64,000 nt of DNA, taken from NCBI RefSeq assembly GCF_025947225.1, contig NZ_CP110005.1, positions 1,116,001 to 1,180,000 of the forward strand, in the 5' to 3' direction. The stretch is from Flavobacterium sp. N2270 (GTDB taxonomy: Bacteria; Bacteroidota; Bacteroidia; Flavobacteriales; Flavobacteriaceae). A program made the translations under genes and the position numbers. The notes under the pieces are model-generated. The model ran no database searches. It had not been told where the DNA came from and was given only the letters and a program-made list of their open reading frames with translations. This document shows positions 54,904 through 63,995 of the stretch, in pieces (within the stretch, counting starts at the first letter, position 1; each line of letters opens with the position of its first letter).

Positions 54904-55422
54904 TTATTCAAAATAAATATGTTTATAGCTTTTGCTAGTAATAATATCTAGCATGTCTTGTTCTAAAGATACAACAGGAGATTCAACAATTCTATTTACT
55001 TCTTTTCCGTTTTTATAAAAAATAAAAGTTGGAACATTAGTAATATTTAATCCTTTTTCAAATTGTTCAGGAGTAGTTTTGTCTCTTGACATTGTAATTA
55101 AGGTTGTTTTTTTTGAAGGGAAGTTAACCTCTTCTAATATTTTATAGAATTTTGGCACTTGATTTTGACTATCTTCACACCATGTTCCCATAAAAATGAT
55201 AATTGTGTAGTCTTTTATGTTTTTTTGAATTTCACTTTTTATTTCTTCAGTTAAAGTATAGTTATTATAATTTTGAATAAACCATTCGTTAAAAGGTTCT
55301 TGTTGTAAGTCTTTCTGTGTTCCTTTTCCAACTAATATTTTTTGCTCATCATGCATTGTAAATTTTGCTTTTGGAGCGCATGAAGTGATCGTAATGGCAA
55401 TTAATAATAATATTTTCTTCAT
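54904..55422 (-). CDS. Thioredoxin-like lipoprotein with CxxS active site
   Basis: A 172-aa protein with lipobox signal peptide (MKKILLLIAITITSC, Cys15) and a thioredoxin fold. The active site is GTWCEDSQNQVPKF: Cys82-Glu-Asp-Ser85, so the second Cys of the CxxC pair is a Ser. The cis-Pro motif NVPTFIFYKNGKEVNRI is in place. A monothiol site argues against simple dithiol exchange; such proteins may hold mixed disulfides or do non-redox work. It is membrane-anchored and faces the periplasm. It starts 2 bases after the gpmI stop and is probably co-transcribed with it. Confidence 0.88.
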   Translation of the reverse strand: MKKILLLIAITITSCAPKAKFTMHDEQKILVGKGTQKDLQQEPFNEWFIQNYNNYTLTEEIKSEIQKNIKDYTIIIFMGTWCEDSQNQVPKFYKILEEVNFPSKKTTLITMSRDKTTPEQFEKGLNITNVPTFIFYKNGKEVNRIVESPVVSLEQDMLDIITSKSYKHIYFE

Positions 55423-55424
55423 AA

Positions 55425-56942
55425 TTATAAAAGAGATTTACAAGTCATTGCTTGTGGTTTTTGAATATTCATTAGATCCAAAATTGTTGGAGCTATATCG
55501 CCTAAAACCCCATTATTTATATTTTTTAGTTCTTTGTCTACTAAAATAATTGGAACTGGGTTAGTGGTATGCGCTGTATTTGGAGTTCCATCTGGGTTTA
55601 TCATAGTTTCGCAATTTCCATGATCTGCAATAATAATCGTGGTGTAATTATTTTCTAAAGCAGTTTCAACCACTTCTTTTACACAAATATCAACTGCTTC
55701 ACATGCTTTAATTGCAGCACTCATAACACCAGTATGACCTACCATGTCGCCATTTGCGAAATTTAAACATACAAAATCAACATCGCCTTTTTTAAGTTCA
55801 GGGATTAAAGCATCTTTTAATTCAAATGCGCTCATTTCTGGTTGTAAATCGTAAGTAGCTACTTTAGGAGAGTTTTTTAAGATTCTACTTTCACCAACAA
55901 ATGGTTCTTCGCGACCGCCAGAAAAGAAAAAAGTAACATGAGGATATTTCTCGGTTTCAGCAATTCTAATTTGTTTTTTATGGGCTTTTTCTAATACTTC
56001 TCCAAGCGTTTCGGTAATATTATCTTTATCATAAATTACATGAACATTTGCATAAGTGTCGTCATAATTAGTCATGGTAACATAATACAGATTCAATTTA
56101 TGCATGTTTTGTTCGTGAAAATCTTTTTGAGAAAGTGCTTCTGTAAGTTCACGACCTCTGTCTGTTCTAAAATTAAAGAAAATTACAACATCATCTTCTT
56201 TAATTACTGAAAGTGGATTGTTGTTTGAATCGGTTATAACCAAAGGTTTTATAAATTCATCAGTAATATCATTTGCGTAACTTTCGTTGATACTTTTAAC
56301 TGCATTTTGAGTTTTAGAACCCAATCCATTTACCAATAAATCATAAGCTAACTTTACTCTTTCCCAGCGTTTATCTCTATCCATTGCATAATAGCGACCT
56401 ATTACAGAGGCTAATTTTGCATTAGTGTTTTGTAAATATGCTTCTAAGTCTGCAATGTAATTAGCGCCTGATTTTGGGTCTACATCACGACCGTCAGTAA
56501 AAGCATGAACAAACATATTTTGAATTCCTTCAGCTTGTGCTACGTCAATTAATCCACGTAAATGAGAAGTATGGCTATGAACTCCGCCATCTGAAACTAA
56601 TCCTAAAAAATGTACCGCTTTGTTGTTTTTCTTGGCATAATCAAAAGCATCCATTAATGGCTTTTCTTGATTCATTGTTTTGTTGGCAACAGCTAGATTT
56701 ATTTTTGCTAAATCTTGATAAACAATTCTTCCTGCACCTAAGTTCATATGACCAACTTCAGAATTCCCCATTTGACCTTCAGGTAAGCCTACGTTTAAGC
56801 CATCGGTTCTTAATTGAGCATTTGGATATTTAGTATATAAACTATCTATAAATGGAGTGTTTGCATTATCAATTGCAGAAACTTTTGGATCAGGAGATTT
56901 TCCCCAGCCATCAAGAATCATTAAAATTACTTTCTTATTCAT
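55425..56942 (-). CDS. gpmI: 2,3-bisphosphoglycerate-independent phosphoglycerate mutase
   Basis: A 505-aa alkaline-phosphatase-superfamily enzyme interconverting 3- and 2-phosphoglycerate in glycolysis. Metal ligands and nucleophile are visible: Asp11 in MILDGWG, Ser61 in QMGNSEVGHMNLGAG, HAFTDGRDV, RYYAMDRDKRW, FFNFRTDRGRE, NFANGDMVGHTG and IIADHGNCE. Length is standard. A CAAAGATA (-7 box) lies at 56960-56967, 17 bases before the start. Confidence 0.97.
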   Translation of the reverse strand: MNKKVILMILDGWGKSPDPKVSAIDNANTPFIDSLYTKYPNAQLRTDGLNVGLPEGQMGNSEVGHMNLGAGRIVYQDLAKINLAVANKTMNQEKPLMDAFDYAKKNNKAVHFLGLVSDGGVHSHTSHLRGLIDVAQAEGIQNMFVHAFTDGRDVDPKSGANYIADLEAYLQNTNAKLASVIGRYYAMDRDKRWERVKLAYDLLVNGLGSKTQNAVKSINESYANDITDEFIKPLVITDSNNNPLSVIKEDDVVIFFNFRTDRGRELTEALSQKDFHEQNMHKLNLYYVTMTNYDDTYANVHVIYDKDNITETLGEVLEKAHKKQIRIAETEKYPHVTFFFSGGREEPFVGESRILKNSPKVATYDLQPEMSAFELKDALIPELKKGDVDFVCLNFANGDMVGHTGVMSAAIKACEAVDICVKEVVETALENNYTTIIIADHGNCETMINPDGTPNTAHTTNPVPIILVDKELKNINNGVLGDIAPTILDLMNIQKPQAMTCKSLL

Positions 56943-56995
56943 CTTAAAAAGAGTTTTTACAAAGATAAATATTTAAGAAGTTAATTGTAGATTCT

Positions 56996-59410
56996 TTACG
57001 CTTTTTTAAGCCAATTTTTTGCTTGGTTGTAATCAATATAATATCGAATACTTACAGATAAAACGTGGTTTAAATTATCGCCAATTAGGTTTGAAAAGTT
57101 ATTGCTAAAATCTTTATTTATTGCTCTATCAAAAGAAGAAGCATTATTACGATACAATACTGAAATCTGACTTCCAGGAGCAAACCACCAAGAATAAGAT
57201 AAGTCTAAATTCCATGTACTAAAATTAGAATTTTTATTCTCGGTATAAGTTGTTTCAGTTAAAGTTCCATCATTGTTAAGCGTGTGAAAAGAATTGTTTT
57301 CGGCTAAAGACCAATAATGTCTTACAGAAAGATTAAAATTCATATTGCTATTAATAGAATATTTACTTGTAATGCTATTGGTATAAGTATCTCTGTTTCT
57401 TTTTGCAAAATATATGGAAACATCATCATTATCGATGTATCCAACATTGTTAAATTGTTTGTATAAATCAAAACTATAAATAAGAGAAAATCTGTCGCTA
57501 AAGCGATATCTTGGACTAAAACCTATTCCATAATTATATCTGTCTTTTTCATTTACATTGGTAAAATACGGATTAATATCAACTGCAAATTTATTGTTGT
57601 AGTTTGTAGATAGATACAAACTTCCGTTATAACTTTCAGGATAAATTAAAAATCGTCCATCTTGTCTTGGCTCATAATAATCGTAATTTTTAAACGGATT
57701 GTAACCAAAACTAGCGCTCATATAGTGATTAGCTTTGTTGTTTCCGCTAAAATTTATATTGAAATTATTGCCTTGAATTCTACCAGTCGTATTGTTGTAT
57801 TGCATATAAGAATTTAAGTTAATACGAAAGGTGTTAAATAGTTTTGTGGGATTAAGAATTCGATAATTAACATTACTTGAAAAGTCGGTATAATTAGTTT
57901 GAAAATTGATTCCTAAATCGTTATTGTCAAAATCTTTTGAAACATAATTTGCGCCTAAGCTAAATCGTACTTTTCCACTTGTTTCTGCAATATATATAGA
58001 AGTATTAATTCCGTTTTTGTTTTCAGAATCATAAACACTACTCATTTTCATATCTCCAGAAAGATTGTACGTGTTTTTTTTAGTATTTAAATCGAAAAGT
58101 AAGCCCGTTACATTTGCATCTCTAAAACTTCCGTTTCTGGTTACATTTGTATTAATAAACGTAACAGAAGAATTTTGGTTAAAGCGTTGGTCTAAAACCG
58201 TTACATTGTAATTGGTTAAAGGAGAAACGGTTTCTTTACGAGAAGTATTTTCGTCAGGATTTATAATAGTCACATCTGTTTTTTCGGTAATGGCATTTAA
58301 AAAACCAATTCCCAATCCGTCAGAATTTCTTCCAGACACTTTTAGTGCATTTAATAAATTTACTGTAGAAGGAAACTCATTAATAATTTCATTGTCTGCT
58401 AACTCAGGATAAAATTGAGGAGCAGCTCCAATTCTTCTTGAATATAAAAGATTCCCTTTGCTGAATAAATCTGTTCCTTCGGTAAAAAACGGTCTGTTTT
58501 CATTAAATTGTTGTTCAAATGGACCAAGATTTAGTTCTACATTATCAAACTTTGTTTGTCCAAAATCGGGAATTAAAATTGCATCTAGCGTAAAAGCATC
58601 ATTAATACCATATTTAATATCCAAACCACCTTTTAGGGTTAACTCGGTGTTGTCTTTATTAGAGTTTACATATCCTGAAGCATAAGGAATTAAGAAAAGA
58701 CGAGTAGGAGGATTAATGTTTGAAATTCCTTCTAAAATTCCGGCTTGTTGCGAAAAAGTAGCTACTTGCGTATTAATAGGCGACCATGTGAATTTTTGTC
58801 TTTTTCGTCTTACTTCTCTAAAGAAATTAATTCCCCAAACCTGTTCTTTGTTTTCAGGAAAACGAAGTGCTGCGTATGGAATTCTCATTTCAACTATCCA
58901 ACCAAAATTAGTTACTTTTGCTTTACTTTCCCATATAGCATTCCAAGAATAATCTTCTCCATACTGTGATGTAAAATTACAATCGGCTTGACCATTTGAT
59001 GCAGTAACATAAAACTGAAAATCTTGCTGTCCGTCATTATAACCGTTTATGTAAACACCAAATGAGTCGCTAATTCCAAAATTATCACGTTCTGTTATTT
59101 CTTTTAAAATGGCTTTAGGGTCATTGTCATATAAAATTGCGCCAATGTAAACCGCGTCATTGTTGTAAAGTATTTTTACTTCGGTTCTAAGTTCATTTGG
59201 AGAGGGTTTCCCATTGTCTGGTTCAAACATCACAAAATCAGAAGCAATCTTAGACTCGTTCCAAATAGATTCATTTAATTCCCCGTCAATAGCAATAGAC
59301 TCATTTATTTTTGTAGCAACTAATTTTTTTTTAGAAATTATGTTGTCTTGTGCTTGTGTTTTGAAGCTGTTAAAACACAATAAAAATATGAAAATCAAGT
59401 TCTTATGCAT
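56996..59410 (-). CDS. DUF5916 protein with CBM9-like N-terminal domain
   Basis: An 804-aa exported protein (signal peptide ending FKTQAQ). Residues about 25-235 are a CBM9-like beta-sandwich (ESIAIDGELNESIWNESKI, DAVYIGAILYDNDP, VEMRIPYAALRFPE, WGINFFREVRRKRQKFTW). The remainder matches DUF5916: LDAILIPDFGQTKFDNVELNLGPFEQQFNENRPFFTEG and then many amphipathic strands that look like an outer-membrane barrel (ending HVLSVSIRYYIDYNQ). Function unknown; substrate binding at the surface is a guess. Length is at the family norm. Confidence 0.9.
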   Translation of the reverse strand: MHKNLIFIFLLCFNSFKTQAQDNIISKKKLVATKINESIAIDGELNESIWNESKIASDFVMFEPDNGKPSPNELRTEVKILYNNDAVYIGAILYDNDPKAILKEITERDNFGISDSFGVYINGYNDGQQDFQFYVTASNGQADCNFTSQYGEDYSWNAIWESKAKVTNFGWIVEMRIPYAALRFPENKEQVWGINFFREVRRKRQKFTWSPINTQVATFSQQAGILEGISNINPPTRLFLIPYASGYVNSNKDNTELTLKGGLDIKYGINDAFTLDAILIPDFGQTKFDNVELNLGPFEQQFNENRPFFTEGTDLFSKGNLLYSRRIGAAPQFYPELADNEIINEFPSTVNLLNALKVSGRNSDGLGIGFLNAITEKTDVTIINPDENTSRKETVSPLTNYNVTVLDQRFNQNSSVTFINTNVTRNGSFRDANVTGLLFDLNTKKNTYNLSGDMKMSSVYDSENKNGINTSIYIAETSGKVRFSLGANYVSKDFDNNDLGINFQTNYTDFSSNVNYRILNPTKLFNTFRINLNSYMQYNNTTGRIQGNNFNINFSGNNKANHYMSASFGYNPFKNYDYYEPRQDGRFLIYPESYNGSLYLSTNYNNKFAVDINPYFTNVNEKDRYNYGIGFSPRYRFSDRFSLIYSFDLYKQFNNVGYIDNDDVSIYFAKRNRDTYTNSITSKYSINSNMNFNLSVRHYWSLAENNSFHTLNNDGTLTETTYTENKNSNFSTWNLDLSYSWWFAPGSQISVLYRNNASSFDRAINKDFSNNFSNLIGDNLNHVLSVSIRYYIDYNQAKNWLKKA

Positions 59411-59534
59411 TATTGTTACATTTTTTACAAAAATAGACCCATTAAAAAACGTATGAAAAAAATTATAAAAACTTTAACTAAACGACTTTTTGTCGATAAA
59501 ACGCATTTTTTTTCGATAAAATGTGATTAAAAAT

Positions 59535-59564
59535 TTGTTTCATAATTTTTTTTGAATATATTTG
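59535..59564 (+). promoter_or_regulatory. Promoter of the YkuD_2-type L,D-transpeptidase gene
   Basis: TTG at 59535-59537, a 19-base spacer and TATATTTG at 59557-59564, 36 bases before the ATG at 59601. The match in both boxes and spacing is one of the best in the window and rules against the upstream in-frame start at 59562. Confidence 0.75.
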
Positions 59565-59600
59565 ATAACTATTATTAACCAACTAACTGCAACTACTACA

Positions 59601-60332
59601 ATGAATTACAAATTATTAACCTTGCTTTTTTTATGTTTATTTTCTTTTGGATTTATAAATAAAACAGATGATGATGTTGAGACAAAAAAAGCAAATGAGC
59701 CAGTGTTATTGGCTAATAATACTAATGTAATTACAAAGTCGTTATCTCAGTTATTTTTTGAAAATATAGAAGTTAACAATTTTGATTTACCTCAGTTTGA
59801 ATGTTTTTCTAAAGCTTTTGAAGGTTATAATCAATTAAAATCTCAAGGTGTTGTTCAAAAAGATTTTTTAACGATTATTGATTTTAGCTTGTCTTCAAAT
59901 GTAGAAAGGTTGTGGGTTATTAATATGTTAACAAAGGAAGTTGTTTTAAAATCATTAGTTGCTCATGGAAGAAATTCAGGAGATGAATTTGCAACTAAAT
60001 TTTCAAATTCAGCTGAATCATTTCAAAGTAGTTTAGGTTTTTATGTAACTGGTGAAGTTTACCAAGGAAAGCATGGTTTTTCTTTGAGATTAGACGGTTT
60101 AGAGTATGGTATTAATGATAATGCTAGAAATAGAGCAGTTGTAATTCATGGAGCTGATTATGTTTCAGATAAGTTTGCAAAATCAAATGGAAGATTAGGG
60201 AGAAGTCTAGGTTGTCCTGCTGTTCCATATGCAATTCACAAGGAATTTATCAATACTATAAAAGATAAATCATGTTTGTTTATTTATCATCCATCAAGAA
60301 CTTATGTTGCTAAATCTAAATTAGTTTCTTAA
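59601..60332 (+). CDS. L,D-transpeptidase catalytic-domain family protein (YkuD_2 type)
   Basis: A 243-aa protein. The ATG at 59601 opens a signal peptide MNYKLLTLLFLCLFSFGF; the earlier in-frame start at 59562 lies within the promoter. The catalytic region has FATKFSNSAESFQSSLGFYVT, LDGLEYGINDNARNRAVVIHG with His183, and GRSLGCPAVP with the nucleophile Cys205, the layout of the YkuD_2 group. It probably acts on peptidoglycan cross-links in the periplasm. Its stop overlaps that of the next L,D-transpeptidase on the other strand by 12 bases. Confidence 0.9.
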   Translation: MNYKLLTLLFLCLFSFGFINKTDDDVETKKANEPVLLANNTNVITKSLSQLFFENIEVNNFDLPQFECFSKAFEGYNQLKSQGVVQKDFLTIIDFSLSSNVERLWVINMLTKEVVLKSLVAHGRNSGDEFATKFSNSAESFQSSLGFYVTGEVYQGKHGFSLRLDGLEYGINDNARNRAVVIHGADYVSDKFAKSNGRLGRSLGCPAVPYAIHKEFINTIKDKSCLFIYHPSRTYVAKSKLVS

Positions 60333-61910
60333 AGCGTTTAATAGTTTTGAGTCTAACTTGTATATATCTTCTCTAAATTGTAGCCCTTCTTTATTTGACC
60401 AACTTGTCCAATACAATAAATAAATATTTATATTAGATTTCTTTAAGGGAACATATCTCGTTACTTTCTTATTTATAATTGTATCTATTTCAGAGTTATT
60501 CCAAATTTTCTCATCTTCTTTTTTTAATATAGTTTCAGACAATTGTAATGGTTTTTCAATTCTAATGCATCCAGAACTTAATGCTCTGTATTCTCTCACA
60601 AAGTAATCTCTATGGTTTGTGTCATGCAAGTAAACCAAATGTCTGTTTGGAAAATTGAATTTTACTAAACCTAATGAATTATCGACACCAGGAGTTTGAA
60701 CATACCTGTATGAATTAGATTTGTTTGGATTCCAATTCTCTGGTGCAATCAATTCTCCTTGTGAATTGTAAATACTAATTCTATTTCGACTAAAATAGCT
60801 TCTGTTTTTTGCAGCAGAAGGAGTTAAATCTTCTTTAATAATTGTAGGAGGAACGGTCCAAGTTGGGTTAAAAACAAAATTAGAAAGTTTAGAGCTTAAA
60901 ATAGGTGTTTCTCTACTAGGTTTACCAACGACAATTCTTCTTTCGGCGATAGTATCATTATTAGTTACATAAGAAAGTTTGTAGTCGGGAAGATTAATAA
61001 GCAAATACTCTTCGCCAAAGTTGTCTGGAAACCATCTCCACCTTTCTAAATTTACGATAGTTTGTTCGATTCTTTCGTTTAGAGAAAAGTTCAAGGCTTT
61101 TAATGTTCCTTGTCCTATAACTCCATCAGGTTTTAATCCGTGTCTTTTTTGAAACTTTTTTACTGCAGCTACTGCATTTTTATCATATATAGGAGTAATA
61201 ATACTGTCTCTATTTACAAAGTCTTTCCAGTATAACAAATGTTTTTTTATTTGAACAACTTCGTTTAAAGTGTCGTTTGGTTCAATTTTATCTTTTATAT
61301 GTATTTTCTTCAGTTTATAGTCAGGAAAAGTATTTAAAATCGTTAAACTCTTTTTAAGTGATTTATAAGTGTTGTGTTGAGGTTTTAAATCTTTAAAAGC
61401 AGTTGCAATCATTCTTAATTTAATTGCTTTATGAAGTATATCAGATAATGCAATTGTTTTTTGTGGTATATCCCAATTTTTATAAACATCTTTTGGGTTT
61501 GTTTTTCCACAATGTAAATGTGTAGCTATTTTTTGAAAAGATTCTGTAAGGAAGACATCATAAGCAATAACTTCAGAATCACTCATGTTGGTTCTTTTTT
61601 CTTCTAATTCAACAATCTTTTCAAAGTTATAATCATTTGGTAATAATCCTTCTTTAGTAGAAGATTTAATTTCGTTAATTAAATCGGTTCTATTTTCTAA
61701 ATTAAACCAAATCTCATAATTGTCGAACTTCTTATAGTATAACTTAATGCTATCATTCTTAGTAGCTATGAGATCAACATCAATAGGTCTGATTTTAGCA
61801 TGAGTTATTGGGTCTTCTAGTGGCAGTTTTACCTCTGAAATTGGTTTTTTATCATTTTTACAGTTGATAAAAAAGAGAGAAATAGAAATTAGAAGTATTT
61901 TTTTTATCAT
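60321..61910 (-). CDS. L,D-transpeptidase of the YcbB type, lipoprotein
   Basis: A 529-aa enzyme forming 3-3 peptidoglycan cross-links. The ATG at 61910 starts a lipoprotein signal (MIKKILLISISLFFINC); upstream in-frame codons to 62009 do not look coding. The scaffold domain leads to a peptidoglycan-binding domain near residues 245-275 (VKKFQKRHGLKPDGVIGQGTL), then the catalytic domain: RIVVGKPSRETPILSS, FNPTWTVPPTI, LVYLHDTN and SSGCIRIEKP with Cys448. It is convergent with the smaller L,D-transpeptidase. Confidence 0.92.
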   Translation of the reverse strand: MIKKILLISISLFFINCKNDKKPISEVKLPLEDPITHAKIRPIDVDLIATKNDSIKLYYKKFDNYEIWFNLENRTDLINEIKSSTKEGLLPNDYNFEKIVELEEKRTNMSDSEVIAYDVFLTESFQKIATHLHCGKTNPKDVYKNWDIPQKTIALSDILHKAIKLRMIATAFKDLKPQHNTYKSLKKSLTILNTFPDYKLKKIHIKDKIEPNDTLNEVVQIKKHLLYWKDFVNRDSIITPIYDKNAVAAVKKFQKRHGLKPDGVIGQGTLKALNFSLNERIEQTIVNLERWRWFPDNFGEEYLLINLPDYKLSYVTNNDTIAERRIVVGKPSRETPILSSKLSNFVFNPTWTVPPTIIKEDLTPSAAKNRSYFSRNRISIYNSQGELIAPENWNPNKSNSYRYVQTPGVDNSLGLVKFNFPNRHLVYLHDTNHRDYFVREYRALSSGCIRIEKPLQLSETILKKEDEKIWNNSEIDTIINKKVTRYVPLKKSNINIYLLYWTSWSNKEGLQFREDIYKLDSKLLNALRN

Positions 61911-62159
61911 AAACTGTATTTGATAAGATTTAAAATAATGATTATTCTTGAAATTGTAAAAAAAATCAGTCAATTGACATTTAAAACCGATATATGGACA
62001 GTACTGCAAAACTTATGCCAATACTTTTTACAAAAAAAAGCATTTTTTTTGAAATGATTTAATGTAATATAATCTTTTGGTTTTTAGTAATTTATGTTGT
62101 TTTTTAAGGGCGGGTAAAAAATTTACTTAAAAATAATTATAATTTTTTTTAAAAAAAAC

Positions 62160-62191
62160 TTGCATTGAATTATTTTTTTGGGCTATATTTG
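62160..62191 (+). promoter_or_regulatory. Promoter of the tRNA-Gly(TCC) pair
   Basis: TTG at 62160-62162, a 21-base spacer and TATATTTG at 62184-62191, 13 bases before the first tRNA. Otherwise the 294-base gap 61911-62204 is AT-rich and shows no gene. Confidence 0.7.
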
Positions 62192-62204
62192 CACACCAAA
62201 AAAT

Positions 62205-62277
62205 GCGAAAGTAGCTCAGTTGGTAGAGCGTCAGCCTTCCAAGCTGAATGTCGCGAGTTCGACCCTCGTCTTTCGCT
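62205..62277 (+). tRNA. tRNA-Gly (TCC), copy 1
   Basis: A 73-base cloverleaf: acceptor GCGAAAG pairs with CTTTCGC, anticodon stem TCAGC/GCTGA encloses loop CTTCCAA with anticodon TCC at 62238-62240, and the T arm has GAGTTCGACCCTC. No CCA is encoded. It reads GGA and GGG codons. Confidence 0.97.
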
Positions 62278-62300
62278 CTAATTTATTGAAAGTACCTTAT

Positions 62301-62373
62301 GCGAAAGTAGCTCAGTTGGTAGAGCGTCAGCCTTCCAAGCTGAATGTCGCGAGTTCGACCCTCGTCTTTCGCT
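62301..62373 (+). tRNA. tRNA-Gly (TCC), copy 2
   Basis: Identical over all 73 bases to the copy 23 bases upstream (anticodon TCC at 62334-62336). The pair shares one promoter and one terminator. Confidence 0.97.
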
Positions 62374-62374
62374 C

Positions 62375-62407
62375 AAAAAAAGTCCTGCAATTTGCAGGAC
62401 TTTTTTA
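62375..62407. terminator. Bidirectional terminator between tRNA-Gly and pepE
   Basis: A stem AAAAGTCCTGCAA / TTGCAGGACTTTT with A run and T run on the two sides, 2 bases behind the second tRNA and at the stop of the convergent pepE gene. Confidence 0.85.
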
Positions 62408-63112
62408 TTTTATGTTATTTAGCTCAGCTTCTGGTTCTAATTCTATAGGTTTATTATTTTGAGAAAATAAACGAGCAGTTAAATTTCCTTTTAGTTTTAT
62501 TGAGTTTCCGTTTACTTCAAGCCAACTTCCTTCTCTTAAACCTAAAACAGGTTGTGGATTAAATTTATGAAATTCATTAATTCTTGTTTCTCTAGTTTCA
62601 CCCATGTGGGTAGAATTCGTGTCTGGATCTAAATAATGCGGATTTATATTAAACGATACAAAACCAAAAGTTCTAAAACTTGGCGGATAGATTATTGGCA
62701 TATCGTTAGTTGTTCCCATCGTTAGTCCGCAAATATTACTTCCGGCACTAGTACCTAAGTAAGGAATTCCATTGTTAATTGCTTTTTCTATACTTTCTAA
62801 AATATCATTTCTATATAATTCAGAAACTAATAAAAAAGTATTTCCTCCACCAGTAAAAATGGCTTCGGCATTTTGAATCACTTCTATAGGTTTTTCAAAC
62901 TCATGAATTCCTTTTACGCTAATGTTTAATTTTTGAAATGCTTTTGAAACAATTTTGGTATACTCATCATGAGTTATTCCGCCTGGTCTAGCGTAAGGAA
63001 TAAATAACAATGTTTTTACGTTGTTAAAATGTTTTTTTAGTGTTGGGAATAAATAGTCTAAATATTCTCCTCCATGTACTGTTGAGGTACTTGCTATTAT
63101 TAGTTTTCGCAT
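62405..63112 (-). CDS. pepE: Dipeptidase E (peptidase S51)
   Basis: A 235-aa cytoplasmic serine peptidase that cleaves Asp-X dipeptides. The nucleophile Ser122 is in GTSAGSNICG (Ser120 in the Salmonella enzyme), the Asp in TTNDMPI and the His in NPHYLDPDTN complete the triad. FIPYARPGG, FTGGGNTFLLV, ETRETRINEF and GLREGSWL are family hallmarks. Length is standard. Together with the predicted Asp/Glu-specific dipeptidyl-peptidase at 15163 it could serve acidic peptide use (inferred). Confidence 0.95.
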   Translation of the reverse strand: MRKLIIASTSTVHGGEYLDYLFPTLKKHFNNVKTLLFIPYARPGGITHDEYTKIVSKAFQKLNISVKGIHEFEKPIEVIQNAEAIFTGGGNTFLLVSELYRNDILESIEKAINNGIPYLGTSAGSNICGLTMGTTNDMPIIYPPSFRTFGFVSFNINPHYLDPDTNSTHMGETRETRINEFHKFNPQPVLGLREGSWLEVNGNSIKLKGNLTARLFSQNNKPIELEPEAELNNIK

Positions 63113-63230
63113 GCTGTTTTATTTAAAATTCAAAGTTATCACTTTTGTTTAACATAATTTTATCATGCTTTTAATATTTATTTTTGATTGTTGCAATTAC
63201 ATTTACAAATATTAATTAAATAGATGTATT

Positions 63231-63995
63231 ATTAAAAAGATATACTTTTTATTGTTTTTTATTTCGCTTTCGTTGTCAGCTCAAAACGACACTTTATTAA
63301 AAGGGAAAATAGTTTCAGAATCTTTGAACCTAGAGGATATTCATGTAATTAATCGTTCACAAAAGAAAGGAACCGTTACTTTACAAGGAGGATATTTTAC
63401 TTTAAACGCAAAAGTTTCAGATACCATTATTTTTAGCGCGGTTCATTTAAAAGCAGTTCAACATATTGTTACTAAAGATGATTTTGGAAAAAATTTATTT
63501 TTTGTAAATATGGAAATGATGATAAGTGCGTTAGATGAGGTGGTAATGGTACAATATAAAAATATAAATGCTGTAGCATTAGGGATTATCCCTGCAGGAC
63601 AAAAAACATATACGCCAGCTGAAAGAAAGTTATATACAGCAACAGGTGGAGGCAATACTTATGGGTTAAGTACGTCGGTTTCGTTAGATGGAATTATTAA
63701 CGGAATTTCTGGACGAACAAAAATGCTAAAAAAAGAAGTTCAGGTCGAAAAAAAGGAATTCTTTCTTGAGTCTATTCGGTTAGATTTTAATGATAATTAT
63801 TTTACAGAAAAATTAAAAATACCTCAAGATTATATTTCTGGTTTTCTGTATTATTTAGTTGAAAACAGAAATTTTGTTTATATATATAATAAGAATAATA
63901 AAACAGCTACTGAATTTGCTTTAGCCGGACTTTCAGTTGAATATTTGAAACTTAAAAACCTAGTTCCAAATGAAAATATCAAAACAGAGGAATAG
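63231..63995 (+). CDS. Exported protein with carboxypeptidase-regulatory-like domain; possible ATT start
   Basis: A 254-aa protein if counted from ATT at 63231. After a signal peptide (xKKIYFLLFFISLSLSAQ) comes a CarboxypepD_reg-like beta-sandwich (LKGKIVSESLNLEDIHVINRSQKKGTVT, LQGGYFTLNAKVSDTIIFSAV), followed by LDEVVMVQYKN and a region without known domain. This arrangement is widespread in flavobacteria (often ~250 aa, function unknown). No ATG, GTG or TTG in frame gives a full signal peptide: the frame is closed by TAA at 63213, and the only standard alternative, TTG 63252, would cut off the basic N-terminus. The stop at 63993-63995 is inside the window. Confidence 0.75.
   Translation: MKKIYFLLFFISLSLSAQNDTLLKGKIVSESLNLEDIHVINRSQKKGTVTLQGGYFTLNAKVSDTIIFSAVHLKAVQHIVTKDDFGKNLFFVNMEMMISALDEVVMVQYKNINAVALGIIPAGQKTYTPAERKLYTATGGGNTYGLSTSVSLDGIINGISGRTKMLKKEVQVEKKEFFLESIRLDFNDNYFTEKLKIPQDYISGFLYYLVENRNFVYIYNKNNKTATEFALAGLSVEYLKLKNLVPNENIKTEE

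Noticed and set aside
61911..62009. N-terminal extension of the YcbB-type L,D-transpeptidase
   Set aside because: The lipoprotein signal peptide starts at 61910; upstream codons have no domain or export signal.
62178..62462. A 94-aa plus-strand frame with two AKVAQLVERQPSKLNVASS copies
   Set aside because: The duplicated protein sequence is the translation of the two identical tRNA-Gly(TCC) genes, a well-known artefact; it is not a repeat protein.
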